Below are positions 1-5,002 of a DNA stretch of 5,322 bases, in pieces. Where the stretch lies: NCBI GenBank assembly GCA_033763635.1, contig JANRKG010000445.1, forward strand, positions 1 to 5,322, given 5' to 3'. The translations under genes were made by a program, and so were the position numbers. Position 1 is the stretch's first letter. Each line of letters begins with the position of its first letter. Below the pieces are notes generated by a model. That model was not told where the DNA came from, did not search any database, and was given only the letters and a program-made list of their open reading frames with translations. Origin of the DNA: JANRKG01 sp033763635 (GTDB taxonomy: Bacteria; Cyanobacteriota; Cyanobacteriia; GCF-001939115).

Positions 1-1
1 G

Positions 2-130
2 TTCCGCTCTCACCCCAGAGGAGAAAAAAAGAAAGTCCCCAAACCCAAATGGCAAAAAGATAAACCTCACGTCTCCACTGCTCGATTGCTGAGTGAATCG
101 AAATCTAAAAAAGATAAAAAAGCACCTTGA
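2..130 (+). CDS. C-terminal tail of an unidentified plus-strand protein (partial, enters from left edge)
   Basis: An open frame runs from the window edge for 42 codons to a TGA at 128-130. The peptide is strongly basic, with KKK, PKPKWQKDK and a final KSKKDKKAP, and no hydrophobic segment. Such lysine-rich, proline-containing tails are common at the ends of nucleic-acid-binding or membrane-anchored proteins, but nothing identifies the family. The A-rich DNA (runs of A at 24-30 and 107-121) would give lysines in this frame even by chance, so the coding status is uncertain. Its last 24 bases overlap, tail to tail, the end of the minus-strand ORF at 105-356. The alternative is that the plus frame is fortuitous and the region is only the 3' end of the minus-strand cluster. 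Confidence 0.4.
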   Translation, partial: FRSHPRGEKKKVPKPKWQKDKPHVSTARLLSESKSKKDKKAP

Positions 131-356
131 AAGGGCTGGTGTAGAGCAGGTAGTATGTTTTTCCCTTTGCTGATGCTTGAGCAATGAGTTCTGTCCGAAG
201 GATGGGTAGGCGAACCTGAGTTGGAATACAGGGCTTCACCCACTCTGGAATCGTTGTTGGTCGTGCTTGTCCTACCTGCCCACCCCCTGCGATCGCAAGG
301 GTTGTCAGTAAAGCGGTTAATCCCAGTTGAGTCATCCGTGCTAAAGCCTTTTTCAT
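105..356 (-). CDS. small exported protein of unknown function (83 aa)
   Basis: I place the start at the ATG at 356-354 rather than the farther upstream in-frame start at 449. The upstream extension lies inside the 3' end of the M23 gene, while the inner ATG has an AGGA-type ribosome binding site (TAGGAACCAAC) before it. It is also followed at once by a clear signal peptide: MKKALARMTQ, a hydrophobic LGLTALLTTLAIAGGG core, and a likely cleavage after residue 31 (VGQA/RP). The mature part is only about 52 residues, has a single cysteine (C43) and ends in the hydrophobic VLFYLF. It begins 22 nt after the M23 stop and so is probably co-transcribed with it. A small secreted partner of the hydrolase is possible but unproven. 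The hydrophobic tail is encoded by the terminator region, so the C-terminus may be recently altered or truncated. No family recognised. Confidence 0.55.
   Translation of the reverse strand: MKKALARMTQLGLTALLTTLAIAGGGQVGQARPTTIPEWVKPCIPTQVRLPILRTELIAQASAKGKTYYLLYTSPFKVLFYLF
107..137 (-). terminator. probable Rho-independent terminator of the minus-strand cluster
   Basis: Read on the minus strand, AGCCCTTTCAAGGTGCT (137 to 121) can fold into a stem of AGC/GCT plus CCT/AGG with one bulged T and a four-base TTCA loop. It is followed by a T-rich tract (TTTTTTAT then CTTTTTT, 120 to about 107). The stem is short and interrupted, so strength is uncertain. It lies inside the last codons of the 83-residue ORF and over the end of the possible plus-strand gene, as expected where converging units meet. 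Confidence 0.4.
289..296. repeat. HIP1 octamer GCGATCGC (one of four)
   Basis: Exact GCGATCGC. Further exact copies are at 1309-1316, 3357-3364 and 3971-3978, all inside coding regions, and many near-copies with the CGATCG core occur throughout. HIP1 over-representation is a known hallmark of many cyanobacterial genomes. Its presence in both the left and middle genes suggests this DNA has long resided in a HIP1-rich genome. Confidence 0.9.
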
Positions 357-378
357 GTTGGTTCCTATGGCTGAGTGT

Positions 379-1155
379 TCAAAATTTGATGTACCTTCTG
401 GGATCACCCTCTCGACCGCTATAGATGTTGCCGTTAGTCGCGCCTTCAATCACCGTGAAGTGCAAGTGAGGGCCTGTGCCCACACCCGATTGACCACTGC
501 GGGTAATCACCTGTCCTGCCGAAACCAAGTCTCCCACCTTGACCAATCGCTTTGAGTTGTGGGCATAAAGCGTCATCAATCCTCGTCCGTGATCCACAAT
601 GACCGTTTCTCCATACCCACTCATCCATCCTGAGTAGACCACTTTGCCTCCGTCTGCCGCCTTAACGGGGGTATTGCTTGGAACCCCTAAGTCAACTCCT
701 TGATGCACGGAGCTACATCCGGCACAGGGCGATCGTCTGGGACCGAACTCACTGGTGACCGGAGCACCTGGAATTGGGTTCTGTAACTTACCCGTGGCTT
801 TACCATTTCCTTTGCTAGCGCTGATCGTGCAAGTCACGCCAGTCGTAGAGACCTTTGCTGTATTACCACTCGCAGTGAGAACCTTTTGAAATCTTTGGGC
901 ATAGCCAGCGATCAACTCCCACTTGTCCGTGTCGTTCACCTGTTGTCTTGCACATCGATAATCGGCTTTACTACCCGCAATACACTGCCCGATCGGTCGC
1001 ATTTGCCCATACCAGCCCTCTTTCATCCCTCGGCACAACGCATCTGCTGCGATCGTGGGCTGAGTCAACCGTTTATCGCTAATTCCCTGATAGGCTGGTA
1101 AACCCAACCGTTGAAACACGAAGCGCTTCTTGTCACACCAAGTCACCTGAATCAT
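379..1155 (-). CDS. M23 zinc metallopeptidase with the C-terminal half of a GH19-like lysozyme domain at its N-terminus
   Basis: The 258-residue product has two parts. Residues about 1-95 match the second half of a GH19/phage-endolysin-type lysozyme domain: IQVTW at 2-6 (the G-x-G-h-I-Q-h-T strand), GMKEGWYGQ at 43-51, and the NDTDKWELIAGYAQRF helix ending at 89. Residues about 125-258 are an M23 (LytM/lysostaphin-type) peptidase, which cuts peptide cross-links in peptidoglycan. The zinc ligands H151 and D155 (HQGVD) and H232 are present, with catalytic H199 (YAHN) and H230 (PHLHF). A CAGC pair (C144, C147) precedes the zinc motif. There is no signal peptide of its own, which is odd for an M23 enzyme. 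The ATG overlaps the upstream stop as ATGA, and G-rich GGGGTGAGG precedes it as a possible binding site for reinitiation. The domain split argues instead that this is the C-terminal third of a longer secreted protein. Confidence 0.9.
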   Translation of the reverse strand: MIQVTWCDKKRFVFQRLGLPAYQGISDKRLTQPTIAADALCRGMKEGWYGQMRPIGQCIAGSKADYRCARQQVNDTDKWELIAGYAQRFQKVLTASGNTAKVSTTGVTCTISASKGNGKATGKLQNPIPGAPVTSEFGPRRSPCAGCSSVHQGVDLGVPSNTPVKAADGGKVVYSGWMSGYGETVIVDHGRGLMTLYAHNSKRLVKVGDLVSAGQVITRSGQSGVGTGPHLHFTVIEGATNGNIYSGREGDPRRYIKF

Positions 1156-1191
1156 GCCCTCACCCCAACCACAGTCGTCATGCGGCTGTAC
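1152..1191 (-). other. frameshift junction splitting a GH19-like domain
   Basis: The upstream frame stays open to TGA at 1154-1152, and the downstream frame is open back to 1191 (a TGA lies at 1194-1192), so both are readable for about 40 nt. In the downstream frame the codons just before the annotated ATG read C-G-W-G-E-G and lead into MIQVTW, completing the G-x-G-h-I-Q-h-T motif of the lysozyme fold. Joining the two needs a -1 shift, equal to one added base, for example in the G4 run at 1163-1166. No X-XXY-YYZ slippery heptamer lies in the window. The loop between the two halves is also shorter than usual for this fold, so a larger deletion that is not a multiple of three is possible as well. 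Confidence 0.7.
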
Positions 1192-2765
1192 TCATTCATC
1201 GTGTTCCAATGGTCTGTTTCATGCTGGGCAGTAGCCAAAATGTATGCCAGTTGAGAGGGGTCTGTGACACCGGCCTTCCCACAAGCTCGCATAATCAACG
1301 GCACCATTGCGATCGCTCTGGCTTGCTCACTTCCCGGTAGCGATGCCAGGACTCGTTGGCTGACTGCATCCAGTTGGGTGGGGTCAATTTTGCAGATTTG
1401 ATTGCCATCACCAGAATTCCAGCTCGGATCATACTGGTCAATCAAATCTTGCACCTCACTGGGAATCTCAGGGACTTGAATCTCAGAAGGTGGTGATTGC
1501 TCCGTCATCCCCACCAGCACAATCCCCTTCTCGTGAGTGGGAAACCAGGGGACCGGGCCAATGAAATAGGGGGTACAGCCCAGGTCAATCAAACCATGAT
1601 GACAAACTCGAAAAAATAATCCAAATTTCCCCCTGGCGGTCGATTCATCAGTCTCCGTTAGAACGACCTTGAAGGCTGGCCCAAAGGGATGTCTGCCGGT
1701 TGGTTCCATCCCCCCATTGAGTGCCCCCAGAATTCCTTCCCCACCCTTGACCAGTTGTGCTCCCGCACCGGCTCCACCCCGAATCCATCTAGCTCCATGC
1801 AACCCGGTAGGATCTCCGACGGGTCCAAGAGACAGGGGGGAGTTCAATTCAAGATAATCACATCCTCTCTCTTGAGCGCATTCATAGTGGAAGCCCACCT
1901 GGTAACTGCCAGAAATGCTGAACTTTGTGGGAGTCGATCGTGACTCTTTGTGGTCCTGGTCGCCTCCATAGGTCACGTCATGAATCGCAAGGATGCCAAG
2001 GAATTGACCAGGGTTAAAGAAGGCGGAAAGGGGCACATTCCCCAAGCCTGGAATTTGGGCCAGATTCAAGTTCTTCCAGTCTGGAATGGTATTCAAAGTT
2101 GCTTGCTCCAACCCTGGCAATTGGGTGAAGCTGTATTGGCTCAGGTCAAGGTTATTCAGATTAAGGTTTCCGATTTCTGGAAGCCTTGCTAGTGTAGCGA
2201 TCGGTTGCTCGTTCCAGACTCTAAAATTTCCCATTTGTGAAAGCGTTTGGGCCACATTGGGGAGTCTCTGAGTAATCAGGTCGTAGAGGGGTCGAACCTC
2301 ACTGATGCTGAAGCCTCCGATCGCGGGAATCCGGCTCACCAGATCCGCAATATTTTCAGTTTGGAGGAAACGAAAGTTGCTCAAGCTGAGGGTGACGGGA
2401 TCAAGCCCGCCCAACCGCACGGCATCTCCTAACCTGAAATCGCCTAACGCAAAAGCCTCTTGAACATCCCCTAATTTCAGGACATTCAAAACAGAATCTC
2501 CAGCTTGCCAGGAACGGGATAGGTTGTAGTCCAGATGCCCGGTTGCGTCTTCGGGGACGTTCAAAATCCCGGCATCCTCAAAGAGTGGGAGTGAAGAAAA
2601 AGAAATCTGCTCCCAGCCAGGCGTTGGTTTCCCAGTCGCATCCATCACAACAGGGAGTTCTGAAGCAGTTTGTGCCTGAGCCGGGGATGGCCCCCACAAC
2701 AGGAAACCCAGGATGAGACCCAGACACAGAACAATCGATCGAACGTAATCCAGCAGTTGCCGCAT
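1152..2765 (-). CDS. secreted protein with leucine-rich-like repeats and the N-terminal half of a GH19-like lysozyme domain
   Basis: This 537-residue protein begins with a signal peptide: MRQLLDYVR, a hydrophobic core of residues 11-24, and probable cleavage after AQA near residue 31. Residues about 130-255 hold irregular short leucine-rich units built around (I/L)P-x-(I/L)-x-x-(F/L), such as IPAIGGFSIS, LPEIGNLNLNNLDL, LPGLEQATL and IPGLGNVPL. Residues 280-420 form a glycine- and cysteine-bearing region (C298, C302, C388, C397) that I cannot assign. After a proline-rich linker (425-440), residues about 455-530 match the start of a GH19/endolysin-like domain: LAYILATAQHETDHW carries the catalytic-type Glu516 of the HET motif, followed by NEYS with a possible second acid, Glu525. 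The protein then stops while the fold continues in the next ORF. Start: the only in-frame ATG after an upstream stop; the binding site (AGGTG) is weak and close. Likely role: periplasmic or surface peptidoglycan cleavage. A conjugative (VirB1-like) role is conjecture. Confidence 0.85.
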   Translation of the reverse strand: MRQLLDYVRSIVLCLGLILGFLLWGPSPAQAQTASELPVVMDATGKPTPGWEQISFSSLPLFEDAGILNVPEDATGHLDYNLSRSWQAGDSVLNVLKLGDVQEAFALGDFRLGDAVRLGGLDPVTLSLSNFRFLQTENIADLVSRIPAIGGFSISEVRPLYDLITQRLPNVAQTLSQMGNFRVWNEQPIATLARLPEIGNLNLNNLDLSQYSFTQLPGLEQATLNTIPDWKNLNLAQIPGLGNVPLSAFFNPGQFLGILAIHDVTYGGDQDHKESRSTPTKFSISGSYQVGFHYECAQERGCDYLELNSPLSLGPVGDPTGLHGARWIRGGAGAGAQLVKGGEGILGALNGGMEPTGRHPFGPAFKVVLTETDESTARGKFGLFFRVCHHGLIDLGCTPYFIGPVPWFPTHEKGIVLVGMTEQSPPSEIQVPEIPSEVQDLIDQYDPSWNSGDGNQICKIDPTQLDAVSQRVLASLPGSEQARAIAMVPLIMRACGKAGVTDPSQLAYILATAQHETDHWNTMNEYSRMTTVVGVRA

Positions 2766-2806
2766 GACACCTGAGAGAATTCAGTCATGCAGTAACGGTA
2801 GAAACC

Positions 2807-2860
2807 TGAGATGTCAGAGAAATGCAACTGAAGGGATCGGCAGATGGAATTGAGATGTCA
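2807..2860. repeat. pair of 10-bp direct repeats upstream of the secreted hydrolase gene
   Basis: TGAGATGTCA occurs exactly at 2807-2816 and 2851-2860, 44 bp apart, or about four helical turns, in the 140-bp gap upstream of the start at 2765. On the minus strand the distal copy overlaps a perfect -35-like TTGACA (2861 to 2856), but no good -10 hexamer lies 16-18 nt further on. This could be an operator pair for a regulator of the hydrolase genes, or coincidence. Confidence 0.35.
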
Positions 2861-2874
2861 AAGCTATTTGAGAA

Positions 2875-2903
2875 GGTTTTTGATAGATCCTCTTGACAAA
2901 ACC
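2875..2903. repeat. imperfect inverted repeat just after the dienelactone hydrolase gene
   Basis: GGTTTTTG (2875-2882) and CAAAACC (2897-2903) are inverted copies differing by one A/T, with a 14-nt loop. They start 2 nt beyond the stop codon at 2906-2908. The stem is AT-rich and lacks a following T-run on the minus strand, so it is at best a weak terminator or an mRNA 3'-end stabiliser. Confidence 0.25.
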
Positions 2904-2905
2904 TG

Positions 2906-3643
2906 TTAGTTCAGAACTTGATTCAAAAAGGCTGTGCTTTCCTTCCAAGCTGCATCTGCTGCCACAGGGTCATAACGATGCCCATCATCTCGCATAAAGG
3001 TATGATCTGCTTCGTATACTAATGCCTGATGGCGAACCCCTGCTGTGCTGAGCCTCTGCAAAATCGTTTGCCGACCTTCAATTGGAAGGTGCGGATCAAG
3101 GGTGCCAAAAACCAGCAACACGGTTCCCTGAATTTCACTGACTCGTTCAATTGTATCGGCAGTTCCTTTACCCAACTTACCATTATGGATACCTGTGGGA
3201 TAGCAGCAGACAGAAGCTTTTACTTCGGGTTGTAAAGCCGCTCGAAAGGCTAAGTGACCACCAATGCAAAAGCCCATTGTGCCAAGTTGATCAGAGGCAA
3301 CTATCGATTCCCCTTTAAGCCAGTCCAATACAGCACGGGTGTCCGCATCATACTCAGCGATCGCAGTCCGAGTAGCGTTATCATTGCCCCTCAATCTGCC
3401 TAAATCATCGGGTTCAATCACCGTCGCAATGGTTTCCAATCGATGAAAAATTTCTGGAGCGGCAACTACATATCCGTATCCTGCTAAATGATCCGCTAAC
3501 CGCGTGATCGGACCCCCTAATTGATAGATATCAGAATAGAAAAGAATCCCAGGGTAACGCCCTTCGGGTCTTGGAGCCGCGACATAAACTCGCATCAAAC
3601 TTCCATCTACCGTCAAACCAATGTTACGCTTTACGATTTGCAT
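2906..3643 (-). CDS. dienelactone hydrolase family protein
   Basis: A complete 245-residue alpha/beta hydrolase of usual family length. The nucleophile elbow is GFCIGG with Cys126. The other triad members are Asp183 (FGTLDPHLP) and His214 (EADHTFMRD), which fits the Cys-Asp-His triad of dienelactone hydrolases. The early strand that carries the modulating Glu in the classic chlorocatechol enzyme (QEIFG) reads SDIYQ here, with Asp38 in its place. This is common in family members of unknown substrate, so I would not call it a true carboxymethylenebutenolidase. No signal peptide: a cytosolic esterase or lactonase-type enzyme is expected. The binding site before the ATG is poor (GGGAG only 2 nt away). 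It lies 132 nt downstream of the small DUF4926 gene and 140 nt upstream of the hydrolase cluster, on the same strand, with no obvious functional link to either. Confidence 0.9.
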   Translation of the reverse strand: MQIVKRNIGLTVDGSLMRVYVAAPRPEGRYPGILFYSDIYQLGGPITRLADHLAGYGYVVAAPEIFHRLETIATVIEPDDLGRLRGNDNATRTAIAEYDADTRAVLDWLKGESIVASDQLGTMGFCIGGHLAFRAALQPEVKASVCCYPTGIHNGKLGKGTADTIERVSEIQGTVLLVFGTLDPHLPIEGRQTILQRLSTAGVRHQALVYEADHTFMRDDGHRYDPVAADAAWKESTAFLNQVLN

Positions 3644-3775
3644 AACTCCCTGCTCAATGTTCTACTGCCCCATGACTTTACCGAAATGTTCATAGCCCTG
3701 TCAGCTAAGTCTTACTCGTTTTACACCTGGACAGAAAGCTCCTACGGTTCAAAAACCACCCCTTGTGAAGCGCGA

Positions 3776-4162
3776 TTAACGATGCTGTTTCTGGCGCAAA
3801 AATTCGGCAAAGTTTTTCACTTCCTCTAAGGTGGCATCTGGCAGTTCATCGATAAGGGCGAGAAGTTGGGCACGCACTCCAACAGTTTCACAGGCAGGTT
3901 TTACAAGCCGAAGCTGTTGGGGATAGACGGTTTCAACTCCAAGAGTCTCCATGAAAGAATCTGAGGCATCGCGATCGCTCGGCACAAAATCTCCTCCAAC
4001 ATCCGCCTTAACCCACCCTCCAAACAGCTCCACCAGATAGGCTTCTCCATCGTCGAACACTTCCACGATCGCCCCTGGAGTTCCTTCTGGTGCAGATCCT
4101 CCTTCAGTCAAAGGAATTGCCTCTTTGAGTTTGACCGAATCAAACAGTTGAAACTGGCTCAT
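3776..4162 (-). CDS. DUF4926 protein with a DUF2281-like C-terminal helix (antitoxin-like)
   Basis: This 128-residue protein has two segments. Residues about 4-88 match the DUF4926 pattern: FQLFDSVKLKEAIPL, then a glycine turn, GAIVEVFDDGEAYLVEL, and PQQLRLV near 81-87. It carries an insertion relative to the usual short form of about 60-70 residues. Residues about 97-126 (AQLLALIDELPDATLEEV followed by NFAEFLRQKQ) look like the helical DUF2281 or antitoxin-tail pattern, L-x-x-L-P-x-x-x-L-x-E-V-x-x-F-x-x-F-L. DUF4926 proteins often sit beside a second small gene in cyanobacteria, and here the decayed frame just upstream overlaps its start codon as ATGA. The start is well supported by GGGAGG 5 nt before the ATG. 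Biochemical function is unknown; antitoxin-like is inference from size, domain type and pairing. Confidence 0.75.
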   Translation of the reverse strand: MSQFQLFDSVKLKEAIPLTEGGSAPEGTPGAIVEVFDDGEAYLVELFGGWVKADVGGDFVPSDRDASDSFMETLGVETVYPQQLRLVKPACETVGVRAQLLALIDELPDATLEEVKNFAEFLRQKQHR

Positions 4163-4167
4163 TGTTG

Positions 4168-4173
4168 CCTCCC
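4168..4173 (-). promoter_or_regulatory. strong Shine-Dalgarno for the DUF4926 gene
   Basis: GGGAGG on the minus strand ends 5 nt before the ATG at 4162. It is the best ribosome binding site in the window and settles the start. It lies inside the last codons of the decayed upstream frame, as in a translationally coupled pair. It may have allowed the second gene to survive loss of the first. Confidence 0.7.
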
Positions 4174-4317
4174 AAATCGTTCAGGAACTGCTGTCACAAA
4201 TCTAGCGGTATTCTCCCCAGCCAGCCCAATCCACACGGTTTTAACCTACCAATGTACTCCTGAGGGTCCTTCAATTAACACCGTCGCCTGGTATCGCTCT
4301 CCATAATCATTTGGTTC

Positions 4318-4344
4318 TTTGGATTCTAATAATTGTCCTATAAT
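4318..4344 (+). promoter_or_regulatory. candidate promoter for the 179-aa gene
   Basis: A perfect TATAAT lies at 4339-4344. Upstream, TTTGGA (4318-4323) is a weak -35 at a short 15-nt spacing; TTCTTT at 4315-4320 gives 18 nt. Transcription would begin near 4351, leaving a leader of about 108 nt before the ATG at 4459. The hexamer lies within the decayed minus-strand frame, so it may be chance. Confidence 0.35.
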
Positions 4345-4374
4345 CGCAGGGGATTCCGAAAACTTTTAGAATGC

Positions 4375-4401
4375 AACAAGTTGTTCAGCTACTGAGCAGT
4401 A
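4375..4401. repeat. two adjacent short dyads in the leader of the 179-aa gene
   Basis: AACAAGTTGTT (4375-4385) is a perfect dyad with 5-bp arms around a G. TACTGAGCAGTA (4390-4401) is a perfect dyad with 5-bp arms around AG. They lie 4 nt apart, shortly after the candidate transcription start. They could bind a dimeric regulator or form small hairpins. Arms this short often arise by chance. Confidence 0.35.
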
Positions 4402-4409
4402 CAGGAGAA

Positions 4410-4437
4410 AAATCCCCATCTTTAAATCCCCATTTTT
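4410..4437 (+). repeat. tandem 14-nt repeat upstream of the 179-aa gene
   Basis: AAATCCCCATCTTT (4410-4423) is followed directly by AAATCCCCATTTTT (4424-4437), 13 of 14 bases identical. It ends 21 nt before the ATG at 4459. Just after it, ATG-GAT-TAG at 4438-4446 forms a two-codon upstream frame whose stop overlaps the ribosome binding site. The repeat may be a regulator site or slippage product. Confidence 0.6.
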
Positions 4438-4458
4438 ATGGATTAGGAACATCTTTTA

Positions 4459-4998
4459 ATGGACGATCGCACCCTTGCTGCCCAATATGCTCAAACAAGA
4501 AATCTCATGGATTTATGCCATTGCGAAGCATGGCTGCGGGAGTCTGCTGAGATCGAAGATGAGGTAAGTGGTCAGGTAGAAGCAGGTTTGGGCATACAGG
4601 AGTATCATCGTACTCTTAATTCCCTGACTCCGGCACAATCCCAACAACTACGGCAGCAGATGAGGTTGCAATCCATACTCTTCAGTGGATTACGGCAGTG
4701 GATGGATTCCTGGGATATCGGTGCCAGATTGGAGGATACTTACATGATCGCCCGTCGCTTAATCCGGACTCATCTAGCCAATCCCACTTCCTCTCAGCAA
4801 AATTTGATTGAGGAGCTTTTGCAAGCAGACGCTCAAAAGATAGGTTCCAACCAATCCTCTCAGCCGCAAGTCCTGGCAATTTTGTCTGCTCTGTTTACAC
4901 CAGAAGATTGGCAGGTGATGTCAGCAACCGCATCTCAAGCCATTGCGTCACGAGTGTTAAGCGCAAGATCCTCCCAAACCGATACAGCCGTTGCCTGA
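4459..4998 (+). CDS. hypothetical helical protein (179 aa)
   Basis: I do not recognise this protein. It is the only complete plus-strand gene. It has no signal peptide or membrane segment and looks almost wholly helical. An N-terminal acidic part (residues 1-50) has three acidic residues at EIEDE (31-35) and a C-H-C cluster (C20, H21, C22). A glutamine-rich helix follows (LTPAQSQQLRQQMRLQ, 56-71), then SWDIGARLEDTYMIARRLIRTHL (84-106, given by position), another LIEELLQAD helix near 116-124, and a final FTPEDWQVM segment at 146-154. The start is the first in-frame ATG after stops, with TAGGAA 9 nt upstream, a rather long spacing. It is divergent from the DUF4926 pair and converges on the fucosidase, with 4 nt between stops and no visible terminator. 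Base composition is like its neighbours. Confidence 0.75.
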   Translation: MDDRTLAAQYAQTRNLMDLCHCEAWLRESAEIEDEVSGQVEAGLGIQEYHRTLNSLTPAQSQQLRQQMRLQSILFSGLRQWMDSWDIGARLEDTYMIARRLIRTHLANPTSSQQNLIEELLQADAQKIGSNQSSQPQVLAILSALFTPEDWQVMSATASQAIASRVLSARSSQTDTAVA

Positions 4999-5002
4999 AC
5001 CG

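Larger units (their letters stand above)
4159..4365 (-). pseudogene. decayed small gene, probably DUF6883-like, upstream partner of the DUF4926 gene
   Basis: In one minus-strand frame the codons from 4365 to the TGA at 4161-4159 give a protein-like sequence interrupted only by a TAG at 4248-4246. Key pieces in order are ESPAIIGQLLESKEPNDYG, ERYQATVLIEGPSG, the TAG, then VKTVWIGLAGENTARFVTAV and PERFGRQQ. The pattern Y-G-x-(K/R)-Y, then a glycine/proline turn, V-x-T-V-W, and P/A-R-F-V-T-A-x-P resembles the C-terminal part of DUF6883 proteins. Those often neighbour DUF4926 genes; I assign this from memory of the family, so hold it loosely. The terminal TGA overlaps the next ATG as ATGA, typical of a co-translated pair. 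Upstream there is a TAA at 4368-4366. The same frame continues beyond it to an ATG at 4419-4417, giving VAEQLVAF before the TAA. One substitution could restore the TAG, but the N-terminal part looks missing. Confidence 0.6.

Noticed and set aside
130..260. Medley of stems near the left end as a possible riboswitch or attachment site
   Set aside because: Beyond the short terminator-like hairpin I could find no conserved motif or matching direct repeat elsewhere in the window.
105..449. Longer 114-residue version of the small exported ORF
   Set aside because: The extra 31 residues lie over the 3' end of the M23 gene and would bury the signal peptide; the inner ATG at 356 has a ribosome binding site and is followed directly by the signal peptide.
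1152..1191. Programmed -1 ribosomal frameshift joining the two hydrolase ORFs
   Set aside because: The required direction is -1, but the frame-0 codons here contain no X-XXY-YYZ slippery heptamer and no obvious downstream pseudoknot; mutation, error or reinitiation is simpler.
1669..2432. Several plus-strand ORFs of 61-84 codons opposite the secreted hydrolase gene
   Set aside because: They are antisense shadows of a strongly supported 537-codon frame; their compositions are simple mirror images of its repeats.
3521..3829. 102-codon plus-strand ORF across the gap between the dienelactone hydrolase and DUF4926 genes
   Set aside because: It is antisense to the 5' end of one well-supported gene and the 3' end of another, and its peptide has no family character.
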